Shown in pieces: positions 7,303 to 17,013 of a stretch of 64,000 bases of DNA (position 1 is its first letter; every line of letters starts with the position of its first letter). A program made the translations under genes and the position numbers. Under the pieces are notes generated by a model. That model did not search any database, was not told the DNA's origin, and worked only from the letters and a program-made list of their open reading frames with translations. This stretch comes from Solimicrobium silvestre (GTDB taxonomy: Bacteria > Pseudomonadota > Gammaproteobacteria > Burkholderiales > Burkholderiaceae_D): positions 1 through 64,000 of the forward strand of contig NZ_PUGF01000023.1 of assembly GCF_002976435.1 (NCBI RefSeq), written 5' to 3'.

Positions 7303-9387
7303 ATGAAAAATCGAATACTCATTCTTACTTACAACTCGATCGACGCAAACATACTCAAAAGCGCGCTTCTCAATACGCGAGATGGACCGTTCTACACGGA
7401 ATGCTTATCGCGTCTCGATGCAGGGCTGGAACGACTGAGTTTAGGTGGCATTGACATCGTTCTAGTTGATTTATCCCTTGCAGACAGCAGCGGCATTAAC
7501 ACTTTTAATCAACTATTTAATCGCATACCACACACACCAATCCTTATTCTCAGTGCGTATGAAGAAGAACCGCTTGCGATTGAAGCCGTGCAACTTGGCG
7601 CTCAGGGATATTTATCTAAGGGATTCTTTGCAAGCAGCTTGATCCCTCAATCGTTACGCAGCGTTATCCAGCGCAAGAACGTCGAAGAAGCGCTCTACAA
7701 AGAGAGATCGAGAGCGGAGATTACGCTTAACTCAATCAGCGATGCCGTAATTTGCACGGACCAATTGGGTAATATCGATTATATGAACGTATCAGCAGAG
7801 AAACTGACAGGCTGGTCAATTGACGAAGCTAACGGTCACCCAATTGCTGACGTATTCAAGTTAATTAATGGTGTTACGCGCGAGCCTGAACGTAGTACTG
7901 TAGCGCTAGTATTGCAAAAAAATGAATCAAGAGATCTGCCCCCAAACACTGTTTTGATCAAGAAAGATGGAAGCGAAGCATCCATTGAAGATACTGCTTC
8001 ACCGATTCACAACAGAAGTGGGCAACTTACTGGGGTGGCAATCGTCTTTCATGATGTTAGTCATACCCAAGCATTGAGCAATAAAATGGAACATCTTGCG
8101 CAGCATGATTTTCTGACTAATTTACCAAATCGGATATTACTTAACGATCGTATTGCTCAGGCGATTATTTTAGCCAAACGCAACCACAAGCAACTTGCAC
8201 TACTTTTTCTTGACTTAGACAATTTCAAACATATTAACGACTCTCTCGGTCACGCAGCTGGCGACAAGCTTTTACAATCCGTTGCGCAGCGTTTGCGTGA
8301 TTGCATACGTGGCTCCGACACGGTAAGCCGGCAAGGCGGCGATGAGTTCGTCTTATTATTAGTCGGTGGAGAATTTGACACAGATGCCGCAATGATCGCG
8401 GATAAAGTGCGTAATGCGCTTGCAGCGCCGCACTCAATCGACGGAAGCGATTTGTATATTACGACCAGTATTGGTATTAGCATTTACCCCGCTGATGGCA
8501 AAGATGCAGACGCGCTACTCAAAAGTGCAGATACAGCGATGTATTACGCTAAGGGTAAAGGACGAAATAACTATCAATTTTTTCGAAGCGAAATGAACAT
8601 CCGGGCAGTCGAACGCCAATTTGTCGAAGCCAATTTACGCAGCGCCCTGGAAAAACGGGAATTTATTTTGCACTATCAGCCAAAAATCAATTTAAGCACT
8701 GGCAAAATTTCAGGCGCTGAAGCATTACTACGATGGAAACGTCCATCAAGTGAAATGATTCTTCCTGACCGCTTTATACGTATTGCAGAGGATTGCGGTT
8801 TAATTATACCCATCGGTCGCTGGGTATTACGTGATGCCTGCACTCAAGCAAAAAAATGGATCGAAGCTGGTCTTGCCCCTGTATCAATCGCCGTAAATAT
8901 CTCTGCACTTGAGTTTCGTCAGGTTGATTTCCTTGAAAGTGTTCGTTCCGTTCTAAACGATACCGGGTTAGACGTGCATTGTTTGCAATTAGAAATCACT
9001 GAAAATGTATTAATGGATAATGCAGAATCAAGCGCATTTATACTTCAGGAGCTTAAAAATATCGGCGTGCAGTTGGCAGTAGATGATTTTGGTACTGGGT
9101 ATTCAAGTTTGAGTTATTTAAATTTATTTCCGCTCGATGTAATAAAAATAGATCAATCGTTTGTCGATGGCATTGGTAATTCAAAAGACAACGGCATTAT
9201 CGTCGGCGCAGTCATCGGGATGGGGAATAGCCTGAAACTTAAGGTAGTCGCCGAAGGTATTGAAAATCTAGAACAGTTAAATTTTTTAAAAGGGCTTCAC
9301 TGCGAAGAAGGACAAGGATTTTATTTCAGCAAACCAATTTCATCGGAATCATTTGTTGAGATGCTTGCATCCGAAAGATCTTTTTAG
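7303..9387 (+). CDS. response regulator with PAS, GGDEF and EAL domains
   Basis: This 694-aa cyclic-di-GMP protein has four domains: receiver (about 1-125, with acceptor Asp in VLVDLSLAD and Lys in GYLSKG), PAS (about 140-255), GGDEF (about 260-430) and EAL (about 440-690). The GGDEF motif is intact (RQGGDEF). The EAL signature (AEALLRW), the loop DDFGTGYSSL, EITENVL, VIKIDQSF and VAEGIEN needed for phosphodiesterase activity are all present, so both activities are possible. No cognate kinase is adjacent. It could act on surface attachment and on the pilus system at 40-47.5 kb, but that link is inference. No strong ribosome-binding site precedes the ATG. Confidence 0.93.
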   Translation: MKNRILILTYNSIDANILKSALLNTRDGPFYTECLSRLDAGLERLSLGGIDIVLVDLSLADSSGINTFNQLFNRIPHTPILILSAYEEEPLAIEAVQLGAQGYLSKGFFASSLIPQSLRSVIQRKNVEEALYKERSRAEITLNSISDAVICTDQLGNIDYMNVSAEKLTGWSIDEANGHPIADVFKLINGVTREPERSTVALVLQKNESRDLPPNTVLIKKDGSEASIEDTASPIHNRSGQLTGVAIVFHDVSHTQALSNKMEHLAQHDFLTNLPNRILLNDRIAQAIILAKRNHKQLALLFLDLDNFKHINDSLGHAAGDKLLQSVAQRLRDCIRGSDTVSRQGGDEFVLLLVGGEFDTDAAMIADKVRNALAAPHSIDGSDLYITTSIGISIYPADGKDADALLKSADTAMYYAKGKGRNNYQFFRSEMNIRAVERQFVEANLRSALEKREFILHYQPKINLSTGKISGAEALLRWKRPSSEMILPDRFIRIAEDCGLIIPIGRWVLRDACTQAKKWIEAGLAPVSIAVNISALEFRQVDFLESVRSVLNDTGLDVHCLQLEITENVLMDNAESSAFILQELKNIGVQLAVDDFGTGYSSLSYLNLFPLDVIKIDQSFVDGIGNSKDNGIIVGAVIGMGNSLKLKVVAEGIENLEQLNFLKGLHCEEGQGFYFSKPISSESFVEMLASERSF

Positions 9388-9468
9388 TTACTCATTTGCA
9401 TTTAAGGCTCGCTCCTATTTGAACTCTATTTGCTGTTCTCTTTGTTTACTCTTTGTTATGGAAATATT

Positions 9469-10146
9469 ATGAACATACTGATGGTACTTACCTCACACGA
9501 TAAGTTGGGCGACACGGGCGCAAAGACCGGATTTTGGTTAGAAGAGTTTGCTGCGCCCTATTATGTTTTCCAAAAAGCAGGTGCAAAAATTACGCTTACT
9601 TCGCCACTCGGTGGTCAACCTCCGCTTGATCCGAAAAGCGACGATCCTGCCTCACAAACCGAATCAACCATTCGCTTCAAGTCCGATTCTGCTGCACAAG
9701 CTACATTGGCCAATACCCGCAAATTAAGTGACATATCGACCAACGATTACGATGCTGTATTTTACCCTGGCGGTCATGGTCCATTGTGGGATCTGGTCAA
9801 CGACAAATTGTCGATAGCCCTGATCGAAGTCATGCTGGAAGCTGGCAAGCCGGTCGCGGCTGTTTGCCATGCCCCCGGTGTACTGCGCTATGTCAATAAT
9901 CCGGATGGCACATCCGTGCTCAAGGGCAAAGCCGTAACTGGTTTTACCAACAGCGAAGAACAGGCTGTCGGGTTAAGCAAGGTGGTGCCGTTTTTGGTTG
10001 AGGATATGCTTAAGGAAAACGGAGCCAACTACAGCAAGCTTGCAGACTGGCAGCCTCATGTCGTCACGGACGGCTTGCTGATTACGGGACAAAACCCCGC
10101 ATCATCCGAACCGGCTGCTCAAGCATTGCTAAAAATGCTGGCTTAG
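9469..10146 (+). CDS. DJ-1/PfpI family protein (type 1 glutamine amidotransferase-like)
   Basis: This 225-aa protein has the DJ-1/PfpI nucleophile elbow AVCHAPGVLRYV with its Cys, the HGPLWDL block and a Glu in the early TGFWLEE segment, as in Hsp31-like and PfpI-like chaperones/glyoxalases. Such proteins detoxify methylglyoxal or repair glycated proteins; which applies here cannot be read from sequence. The ATG at 9469 starts the conserved MNILMVLTSHDK; the open frame begins 13 codons earlier without similarity. It ends 24 bp before the Mla operon and may be cotranscribed. Confidence 0.85.
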   Translation: MNILMVLTSHDKLGDTGAKTGFWLEEFAAPYYVFQKAGAKITLTSPLGGQPPLDPKSDDPASQTESTIRFKSDSAAQATLANTRKLSDISTNDYDAVFYPGGHGPLWDLVNDKLSIALIEVMLEAGKPVAAVCHAPGVLRYVNNPDGTSVLKGKAVTGFTNSEEQAVGLSKVVPFLVEDMLKENGANYSKLADWQPHVVTDGLLITGQNPASSEPAAQALLKMLA

Positions 10147-10170
10147 CAATTTTTTCGCCAGAATCTGACC

Positions 10171-11307
10171 ATGACTATTAGCACGCCAACCATGACACCC
10201 GCCGCAATAGATCGTTCAAAGCCGCAAACGCTTGGACTTTCTGGAGCGTGGACAGTTAATGGAATGGGACAGATCTCACCACAACTAAATAGTGCGACCA
10301 TCACTCCCAGCCCAGGCCTGAAGATAGATGGCGCACGTATTGATGCACTCGATGCAACAGGCGCATGGGTAATCAATAAGCTGTTGCTACGGCTGGGTAC
10401 TCAGGGTCATGCGATCCAGCTGCATGACTTGCGCCCCGAATTTTCCCATCTGCTCGGGGATGCAGGCCAACAGAGCGCTGAACAAACTGCACCGATCCTC
10501 CCCGTGCCTACCAAACCTGTATTGGAACGCATCGGTCGCAGCGTTGAATTAGCTGTGCACGATACGATGGCCTTGCTTGGTTTTGTTGGTCTCAGCGCAG
10601 TCAGCCTGGCAAAGTGTATCCCCCACCCGGCGCAGTTCCGGGGCCGATCTATCTTGTTTAATATACGCAGCGCAGGCGTCGATGCGTTGCCTATCGTTGG
10701 TTTGCTTACCTTTTTGCTCGGTGTTGTGGTCGCCTATCAGAGCGCCAATCAACTCAGGCAATATGGTGCCAATATTTTTGTTGTCGATCTGATCGGCTTG
10801 TCCATGCTGCGAGAATTCGCGCCGCTGATCACCGCAATCATCGTCGCCGGCCGCTCCGGATCAGCGTATACCGCACAAATCGGCACCATGGCAGTGACGG
10901 AAGAAATTGACGCCATGCGTACTCTTGGCATAGATCCCCACCAAATGCTGGTTGTACCAAAAATTATCGCTTTAATGATTACGTTACCGCTACTAACCGT
11001 ATTTGCGGATGTGCTGGGTGTATTCGGCGGAATGATCATGGCACAGGCCACACTGGGAGTTGGTTTTGCTGAATTCCTGGATCGCTTCACTAAGGCCGTT
11101 AACATGTCGGCTTATTTGCTGGGTATCGGCAAGGCTGTTGTGTTCGCCGCCATCATCGCAGTGGTGGGTTGCTATCAGGGCTTTCTAGCCAGTGGCGGGC
11201 CCGACAGCATAGGCCGTCAAACTACCCGCAGCGTGGTGCAGGGAATTTTTCTGGTTATCGTCGTTGACGCGCTGTTTTCTATCGCTTTCAGTGCGCTGGA
11301 CCTTTGA
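10171..11307 (+). CDS. mlaE: MlaE/MCE-type ABC permease with N-terminal STAS domain
   Basis: This 378-aa inner-membrane permease belongs to phospholipid transporters that move lipids between the membranes. Residues about 20-110 form a STAS-like domain, which E. coli provides as the separate protein MlaB; here it is fused. The remainder is the MlaE family with several membrane helices and the signature TAQIGTMAVTEEIDAMRTLGIDP. It is the first gene of a tight operon: the ATPase starts 1 bp after its stop. Confidence 0.93.
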   Translation: MTISTPTMTPAAIDRSKPQTLGLSGAWTVNGMGQISPQLNSATITPSPGLKIDGARIDALDATGAWVINKLLLRLGTQGHAIQLHDLRPEFSHLLGDAGQQSAEQTAPILPVPTKPVLERIGRSVELAVHDTMALLGFVGLSAVSLAKCIPHPAQFRGRSILFNIRSAGVDALPIVGLLTFLLGVVVAYQSANQLRQYGANIFVVDLIGLSMLREFAPLITAIIVAGRSGSAYTAQIGTMAVTEEIDAMRTLGIDPHQMLVVPKIIALMITLPLLTVFADVLGVFGGMIMAQATLGVGFAEFLDRFTKAVNMSAYLLGIGKAVVFAAIIAVVGCYQGFLASGGPDSIGRQTTRSVVQGIFLVIVVDALFSIAFSALDL

Positions 11308-11308
11308 T

Positions 11309-12163
11309 ATGAACAACTTACCCAATCAGACCGTTGTCGAAATAAGTAACGTGTGTACGCGTTTTGGCGACCATATCGTGCATTCTGGAGTCGATCTTGA
11401 GGTACGCAAAGCAGAAATATTTGCCCTGATTGGCGGAAGCGGCTCCGGCAAATCGACCCTGTTACGCGAGATGATCATGCTGCAACGCCCCGACTCGGGT
11501 TCTATCCAAGTGTTAGGTGAACCGCTGGAACATCTCGGTGAGCAGCAAGCCACGGATCTGCGCAAACGCTGGGGCGTAATGTTCCAGCATGGCGGCTTGT
11601 TTGGCTCGTTGACCGTCCAGCAAAATATCGGTTTGCCAATGCGCGAACATACCAACTTGGACGATGCACTGATCGATGAAATAGCCGATTGGAAACTGAC
11701 CATGACCGGCCTGAAATCTGCGGTCGGTGCGCAATATCCGTCAGAATTGAGCGGCGGTATGTTGAAACGTGCTTCGTTAGCACGTGCGTTGGTGCTCGAT
11801 CCGGAATTGCTGTTTTTAGATGAGCCGACCACCGGTCTGGACCCGGAAAGCGCATCGGAAATTGATGAACTGGTTTGTAAACTACGCAACCAAAGCGGCT
11901 TGACCATCGTCATGATTACCCATGATCTTGATCTGTTATGGCAAGTGTCGGATCGTGTTGCGGTATTGGCCAATGGCAAGGTACAAGCCATGGGGTCGAT
12001 GCAGGAACTATCAACTAACGACAATCCTGCCATTAAAGTATTTTTTGACGGCCCACGTGGCAGAGCTGCGCAAGACCAAGAGCAACGATTGCCCCATACA
12101 TCAACTAATGCAGCGAAGGCAACGAATGCAACTTCCGGGAGTTCACCATCGAAACCAAAGTAA
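11309..12163 (+). CDS. mlaF: MlaF-type ABC transporter ATPase
   Basis: This 284-aa ATPase powers the lipid transporter. It has Walker A (GGSGSGKST), the Q loop (GVMFQHGGLF), an ABC signature modified to LSGGMLKRASLARAL as is usual in MlaF, Walker B (LLFLDEPTTGLDP) and the switch His (ITHDLD). The ATG at 11309 is chosen over the upstream in-frame start because it begins the conserved N-terminus directly after the mlaE stop. The C-terminal 30 residues are Ser/Thr/Ala-rich and poorly conserved, and their DNA contains the beginning of mlaD. Confidence 0.93.
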   Translation: MNNLPNQTVVEISNVCTRFGDHIVHSGVDLEVRKAEIFALIGGSGSGKSTLLREMIMLQRPDSGSIQVLGEPLEHLGEQQATDLRKRWGVMFQHGGLFGSLTVQQNIGLPMREHTNLDDALIDEIADWKLTMTGLKSAVGAQYPSELSGGMLKRASLARALVLDPELLFLDEPTTGLDPESASEIDELVCKLRNQSGLTIVMITHDLDLLWQVSDRVAVLANGKVQAMGSMQELSTNDNPAIKVFFDGPRGRAAQDQEQRLPHTSTNAAKATNATSGSSPSKPK

Positions 12164-13098
12164 ACTATTCACTGGTCGGCGCATTTGTCCTGATACTCGG
12201 CGCTGTGCTGATAGTTGGCATACTCTGGCTGGCTTCAGGTGGTGCCTTCCAAAAGAAAATCGACATGTATCTGGCGATTGAAGACGAATCCGTAGCCGGG
12301 CTAAACGTGAATGCACCGGTCAAATATAACGGGGTCGATGTTGGCAAGGTGCGTAATATCCAGCTCGATCCGAGCAACCCTGATCGGGTCAACCTGCTCT
12401 TCGCCATCAACCACAATACGCCAATCCGGGAAGACACCGTGGCCGTTCTGAAAACCCAGGGCTTAACCGGCATCGCCTACGTTGAACTGAGCAGCACCGC
12501 ACACAACTCGCCTTTGCTGCATAAAACTGCAGGTTATGAGTATCCGGTGATACGTACCAAACCTTCTCTGGGTGCGCGGCTGGAAAACGTGCTGACCACG
12601 GTGTTGGCCAGTCTGGACAGCACATCCAAGCACATCAATTCAATCTTGAGCGATCAAAATCAGGAAAACTTCAAAAACACGCTGAGCGACTTGGCGACCA
12701 TCGCGCACACTATTGCGTTACGCAAAGATGCAATCGACCACGGCTTACGCAATGCGGACCTTACCTTGAACAATACGACACGACTAACCGCACAAGCTGG
12801 ACCTGTTATCGATCAAATTGGGCGTAGCGCGGAATCCATCAGCACGATGGGTAAGGAAGTCAGTCGCACCAGCATCAATGCCGGAAAATCCCTGAACTCA
12901 ATCGGATCGGACTTGAAGGGCTTTACCGACGTGAGTCTGCCGGAACTGGATCGACTAATCGGCGAGCTCAATGCCTTATCGGCTTCGATGCGACGCCTTA
13001 GTGAGCAAACCGAACGAAATCCAAACAGCTTGTTGTTCGGCATTACTCCAGTGCCTGACGGGCCGGGAGAAACGCCTACCGTAGTGAGGAAGCCATGA
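12148..13098 (+). CDS. mlaD: MlaD/MCE-type substrate-binding protein, probable AUC start
   Basis: This membrane-anchored MCE protein forms the lipid channel/shuttle above the permease. It has one N-terminal transmembrane helix, an MCE domain (about residues 40-120, with VKYNGVDVGKV and LTGIAYVEL) and a long helical C-terminus to residue 316. The first canonical start, GTG at 12205, would remove half of the membrane anchor. The expected N-terminus ETKVNYSLVGAF is encoded immediately upstream, where homologues have Met the codon is ATC at 12148, preceded by GGGAG at a 6-nt spacing. A TAA lies further upstream in frame with no ATG, GTG or TTG between. The gene overlaps mlaF by 16 bp. Confidence 0.85.
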   Translation: METKVNYSLVGAFVLILGAVLIVGILWLASGGAFQKKIDMYLAIEDESVAGLNVNAPVKYNGVDVGKVRNIQLDPSNPDRVNLLFAINHNTPIREDTVAVLKTQGLTGIAYVELSSTAHNSPLLHKTAGYEYPVIRTKPSLGARLENVLTTVLASLDSTSKHINSILSDQNQENFKNTLSDLATIAHTIALRKDAIDHGLRNADLTLNNTTRLTAQAGPVIDQIGRSAESISTMGKEVSRTSINAGKSLNSIGSDLKGFTDVSLPELDRLIGELNALSASMRRLSEQTERNPNSLLFGITPVPDGPGETPTVVRKP

Positions 13099-13778
13099 AC
13101 CGGGAATCTTATTCTCAATTATTCAAGTGCCTAATAAACACGCTGCCCATTATCTTACTTAGCGCATGCAGTGCATTGCATCCGATTGAAACAGCGCCGC
13201 CGACATTTTATTCACTGGACTATCCTACTGCGAAGTCTAATCAGGCCAAGCCGACCTTGCCAGACTACGCTCCTACCCTGCTGGTCAACCCGCCGGTTGC
13301 CGCTTCGGGATTTGACAGCCAGCGCATTATTTACACTCGCGTTGCACATCAACTGGAATATTTTGCACACAGTGAGTGGATCGACACTCCGGCACGCATG
13401 ATTGCACCATTGATAGTCGATGCATTGGCCAACAGCGGCGCTTTTCGTGCAGTGGCTCCGGCCACCAGCGCTGCTGCCGGTGGTCTGCGCTTAAATACCG
13501 AGATAGTTCGGCTGCAACATGATTTCAGTACGCAACCGAGCCAGTTACGCTTCACAATACGCGCTTATGTGTTGGACAATGCAACGCGTAAGGTTCTGGC
13601 ATGGCATGAATTCGATGAAGTCGTTGTAGCAGCAAGCGACACGCCGTATGACGGTATCGTTGCCGCGAATCAGGCGGTACAAATAGGGTTACAGGAGTTG
13701 ACCAGGTTTTGTGTTGATACGACACGTCAATGGCAAGCGAGCAAAGATGCCGAACATAGTAACGGCACATTGAATTAA
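13095..13778 (+). CDS. ABC transporter auxiliary lipoprotein (MCE operon)
   Basis: This 227-aa protein begins with a lipoprotein signal whose lipobox is LLSAC (Cys about residue 24), and continues with a domain of the PqiC/DUF330 type seen as the fourth gene of MCE operons (TFYSLDY, LLVNPP, RIIYTRVAHQLEYFAHSEW). It is expected in the outer membrane as docking partner for the MCE tunnel. The ATG overlaps the mlaD stop (ATGA), indicating translational coupling. Confidence 0.85.
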   Translation: MNRESYSQLFKCLINTLPIILLSACSALHPIETAPPTFYSLDYPTAKSNQAKPTLPDYAPTLLVNPPVAASGFDSQRIIYTRVAHQLEYFAHSEWIDTPARMIAPLIVDALANSGAFRAVAPATSAAAGGLRLNTEIVRLQHDFSTQPSQLRFTIRAYVLDNATRKVLAWHEFDEVVVAASDTPYDGIVAANQAVQIGLQELTRFCVDTTRQWQASKDAEHSNGTLN

Positions 13779-13851
13779 TCAAGATTACTGTTCAAGACGC
13801 TCGGGCTTGGTTTAGTAAGGAAAATTTAATTCGAGGCAAGATCCTGATTCG

Positions 13852-13893
13852 GTTCGCTAGCGCACCGACCAGACTAAAACTTCAGGATATCTT
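13852..13893 (+). promoter_or_regulatory. palindromic operator plus -10, promoter of the 64-aa gene
   Basis: GTTCGCTAGCGCAC (13852-13865) is an exact match to the regional consensus, followed after 22 bp by TATCTT (13888-13893). Confidence 0.6.
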
Positions 13894-13923
13894 CCCCATA
13901 CTAATCAACCTCCGGAGAACATC

Positions 13924-14118
13924 ATGACACCGACATCCAACGACGAATTACTGTTTGTTTATGAAAAACTTGAAGACCAACTCATGCAAGTGATCAATGA
14001 ATCGGACAACGTACCGCACCTGGCTACCAGTGGAATACGTGTTCAACCAAAAAAACCTATGAATTGCTATGAATCAAAAATGCGCTCATATGCTGCCTTA
14101 TGTGAAGCTGGTCGATAA
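13924..14118 (+). CDS. small hypothetical protein (64 aa)
   Basis: I do not recognise this acidic/neutral 64-aa protein (begins MTPTSNDELLFVYEKLEDQL). It has no signal peptide or membrane segment; the N-terminal half is predicted helical. It is supported as a real gene by a strong CTCCGGAGAACATC ribosome-binding region and by the complete operator promoter 30 bp upstream, which places it in the stress regulon. Confidence 0.6.
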   Translation: MTPTSNDELLFVYEKLEDQLMQVINESDNVPHLATSGIRVQPKKPMNCYESKMRSYAALCEAGR

Positions 14119-14148
14119 CCTTTTGCGGTAAATTTTTCGATAAATGGG

Positions 14149-15825
14149 TTATTTTTCATTGGTTTGTTGATGTGTCAGCTCATCCCGCAACCTGCGGTAG
14201 CGCAGGATCAATGCTTTGGTTGAGCTGTCGTGTTCTAACTTAGGCGCGTCAACATCTTCAAGTTCGGGAATAATGCGCTGCGCCAGATCCTTGCCAAGTT
14301 CAACTCCCCACTGATCAAAAGAGTCGATCTGCCAAATAGCCCCCTGAGTAAAAATACTATGCTCGTACAACGCGACCAGTTGCCCCAAAACTTCTGGAGT
14401 GAGGCGTTCGGCGAGTATGGTATTGGTCGGACGATTGCCCTCAAACATGCGATGCGGCGCAAGCCACGGTGGCGTGCCTTCGGTCGCGATTTGCTCTTGT
14501 GTTTTGCCAAACGCCAGCGCTTCAGTCTGCGCGAACAGGTTGGCCATCAACAAATCATGATGACGACCCACTGGATTAAGCGGCTGGCAAAATCCGATAA
14601 AATCACATGGTACAAGCCTGGTTCCCTGATGCATCAGCTGAAAAAACGAATGCTGGCCATTGGTGCCCGGCTCGCCCCAATAGATTGGCCCGGTCATCAC
14701 ACCGACTGGATCGCCATCGAGCGTGACATGCTTCCCATTGCTTTCCATCGCCAACTGCTGAAGATACGCAGGAAAACGTTTGAGATATTGTTCATAAGGC
14801 AGCACCGCGACAGTTTCAGCCCCAAGAAAATTATTATTCCAGATTGCTAATAAGCCCATCAGCACAGGCAGATTCTGCGCGAACGGCGCACTGCGAAAGT
14901 GCATATCCATTGCATGAAAACCGGACAGCATCGCACGATAATTTTGTTCGCCGATGGCGATCATGGTTGACAATCCGATAGCCGAATCCATCGAGTAACG
15001 GCCACCAACCCAATCCCAAAAAACAAACATGTTGGCCGGATCGATGCCAAATTTCTCCACGCCGTCCGTATTTGTTGATACCGCGACAAAATGCCGCTGC
15101 ACTGCCCGCTCATCCTTGATCGTGCTTAAACACCATGCGCGAGCCGAGTAGGCATTGGTTAAGGTTTCCTGTGTTTTAAATGTTTTTGAGCAGATGATGA
15201 ACAACGTTTCTTCCGGGTCCAGATCACGCGTCGCTTCTACAAAGTCGGTACCATCGACGTTGGAAATAAAACGAAAGCACATGTCACGACGACTGTACTG
15301 AAGCAGCGCGTCATACGCCATAACCGGGCCCAGATCGGAACCGCCGATGCCGATATTAATTACGTTGCGAATCACCCGACCTGTGTAGCCGAGCCACTTT
15401 CCGCTTCGCACGCTTTCGCTAAATGCAGCCATTTGATCAAGCACCGCATAGACCTGCGGCACCACGTCGACTCCATCTACCTCGATATGCTCACCAACTT
15501 GCGCCCGCAGCGCTATATGAAGCGCCGCGCGCTTCTCACTCGTATTGATATTCCGGCCGCTGAACATAGCATCGATGTGTGCAGGCAAACCGCAATCGTC
15601 GGCCAACTGAAGCAAAAGCCTGAGCGTTTCATCCGTTACGCGATTCTTCGAATAGTCGAGATAGAGACCGGCGCCTTCGGCAGTCAGGTGCTCGCCGCGC
15701 TGCGGATCATCGGAAAATAACTGTCGCAGATGCAGATCGCCAATCAGCTTGTGGTGCGCTACAAGCTCCTGCCAGGTGAGCCTTTCCAGCAATCGCGGAC
15801 CGGGTGTAAGTGTTGTGTCCCTCAT
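14149..15825 (-). CDS. pgi: glucose-6-phosphate isomerase
   Basis: This 558-aa cytoplasmic enzyme interconverts glucose 6-phosphate and fructose 6-phosphate. Signature blocks are present in order: [18 protein letters not shown], the phosphate-binding [28 protein letters not shown] and [19 protein letters not shown], the last with the active-site His. Length is normal. It is monocistronic here, convergent with the 64-aa gene. It connects to the mannose/rhamnose genes at 58-61 kb through fructose 6-phosphate. Confidence 0.97.
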   Translation of the reverse strand: MRDTTLTPGPRLLERLTWQELVAHHKLIGDLHLRQLFSDDPQRGEHLTAEGAGLYLDYSKNRVTDETLRLLLQLADDCGLPAHIDAMFSGRNINTSEKRAALHIALRAQVGEHIEVDGVDVVPQVYAVLDQMAAFSESVRSGKWLGYTGRVIRNVINIGIGGSDLGPVMAYDALLQYSRRDMCFRFISNVDGTDFVEATRDLDPEETLFIICSKTFKTQETLTNAYSARAWCLSTIKDERAVQRHFVAVSTNTDGVEKFGIDPANMFVFWDWVGGRYSMDSAIGLSTMIAIGEQNYRAMLSGFHAMDMHFRSAPFAQNLPVLMGLLAIWNNNFLGAETVAVLPYEQYLKRFPAYLQQLAMESNGKHVTLDGDPVGVMTGPIYWGEPGTNGQHSFFQLMHQGTRLVPCDFIGFCQPLNPVGRHHDLLMANLFAQTEALAFGKTQEQIATEGTPPWLAPHRMFEGNRPTNTILAERLTPEVLGQLVALYEHSIFTQGAIWQIDSFDQWGVELGKDLAQRIIPELEDVDAPKLEHDSSTKALILRYRRLRDELTHQQTNEK

Positions 15826-15988
15826 GCTGTCAGTATTCCTCGCGTAATATTATCAAGCCACAAGCTCTGGCCCAGTTCGTATAGATACTCAGTAGTATTC
15901 ATAACAGCCGCCCTTTTTTATAATCTCACGTTACCAGTAGTCAATGCGCCCATGTAGACATGCATAGTGAACTTATATCCGGGGCCAG

Positions 15989-16033
15989 TCTGTACGATAT
16001 CGTACAGACGTTAATACGTTTTGAAATGCGAAT
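15989..16033 (+). promoter_or_regulatory. perfect 20-bp palindromic operator upstream of the BON gene
   Basis: TCTGTACGATATCGTACAGA (15989-16008) is a perfect palindrome and the longest copy of the regional operator. GCGAAT (16028-16033) lies at the standard spacing. A second operator lies 78 bp further downstream, so the BON promoter region has two. The surrounding gap 15826-16153 holds no gene. Confidence 0.6.
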
Positions 16034-16082
16034 TTAAGTTCATTTGGGTTTAAAAAAATAACCCACTATCGGCAACATCTAG

Positions 16083-16124
16083 GTGCGCCACCGCACAGAA
16101 CCGGATCTGAACCGGCGATAAGAT
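16083..16124 (+). promoter_or_regulatory. second operator plus -10, promoter of the BON gene
   Basis: GTGCGCCACCGCAC (16083-16096) matches the consensus; TAAGAT, a good -10, follows after exactly 22 bp (16119-16124), giving a leader of about 25 nt. Confidence 0.65.
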
Positions 16125-16156
16125 GAAATTCCTTTCAAACTATTGTTGGAGTAATG

Positions 16157-16480
16157 ATGAAACCTAAATTTGGCACAATGTGCGTGTTAGTCGGTAGCCT
16201 TTTGACCATAACGGCTGTCGCTTATGCTGACGATGTTGATCAACATCATCCGATGACTTTCATCAAGGACTCGGCAATTACATCGTTAATCAAAACCAAG
16301 CTCGCCGCTGAGCATTTATCCACTCTGAAAAATATCAAAGTCGATACAGACGACAAGGGTGTGGTCTGGCTGAGCGGGTATGCACCATCGCAAATGCTGG
16401 TAGATAAATCGGAATCAATTGCGCGTAATACTGACGGCGTTAGAGCGGTGAAAAATAATATCGTCGTGAAAATGGATTAG
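16157..16480 (+). CDS. periplasmic BON-domain protein
   Basis: This 107-aa protein has a signal peptide (cleavage about AVAYA-DD) and one BON domain (about residues 38-106: SAITSLIKTKLAAE, IKVDTDDKGVVWLSGYAPSQ, AVKNNIVVKM), as in OsmY. BON domains bind phospholipid membranes and are associated with osmotic and envelope stress. Two adjacent ATG codons exist; the second (16157) has GGAG at a better 5-nt spacing than the first (16154). Two operators lie upstream and a YqjD-like gene follows in the same direction. Confidence 0.85.
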   Translation: MKPKFGTMCVLVGSLLTITAVAYADDVDQHHPMTFIKDSAITSLIKTKLAAEHLSTLKNIKVDTDDKGVVWLSGYAPSQMLVDKSESIARNTDGVRAVKNNIVVKMD

Positions 16481-16598
16481 TAAACGCTACCAGTTGGCAT
16501 CACGTTGTCAATTGGTAGCATGAACAAAGCGAAGTTCGGCACTTCAATTGCCGACAGATCACTATTAATAATTGAATACGTTGAATAAGGAGTTCCCC

Positions 16599-16901
16599 AT
16601 GCTGGAAGAAAATATACATATGGTTAATCAAGACATCAGGACATTGATTATCGATGCCCAGGCATTGCTGCAAGCAGCCACCACTTTGTCCGGTGAGAAA
16701 GCTGAGGAAATGCGCAAACATGGAATGCAATTACTTGATACTGCCATGGCCAAGGCACGTGATACCCAGATCAACGCAATAAATACTAGCAAGAGAATGG
16801 CAGCGTCTGCCGATGGCTATGTCAGGGAAAATCCATGGAGAACGATCGCCACTGGAGCTGGCATCGGACTACTGTTGGGTGTGATACTCGGCCGTCGATA
16901 A
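16599..16901 (+). CDS. DUF883 protein, YqjD/ElaB-like
   Basis: This 100-aa protein has a long amphipathic N-terminal helix and a C-terminal membrane anchor with the family motif RENPWRTIATGAGIGLLLGVILGRR. E. coli YqjD and ElaB are inner-membrane proteins of stationary phase that bind ribosomes; by family the same location is expected here. AAGGAG lies at the correct spacing before the ATG at 16599, so the longer open frame is not used. It probably shares the BON transcript, 118 bp downstream of it. Confidence 0.88.
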   Translation: MLEENIHMVNQDIRTLIIDAQALLQAATTLSGEKAEEMRKHGMQLLDTAMAKARDTQINAINTSKRMAASADGYVRENPWRTIATGAGIGLLLGVILGRR

Positions 16902-16933
16902 TTGCGAAATTATTCTGTCATCCTAAAAAGAGC

Positions 16934-16962
16934 GCAGCATTTATCATGCTGCCCTCCTTTTT
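16934..16962. terminator. bidirectional terminator between DUF883 and ppk2 genes
   Basis: GCAGCAT/ATGCTGC stem with a 5-nt loop is followed by T-rich sequence on both strands, and it separates convergent transcription units. Confidence 0.75.
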
Positions 16963-17013
16963 CAAATAGACAAATCAAAAAAGAAGCACTATTTTGATAC
17001 CAGATTCGCTTTT

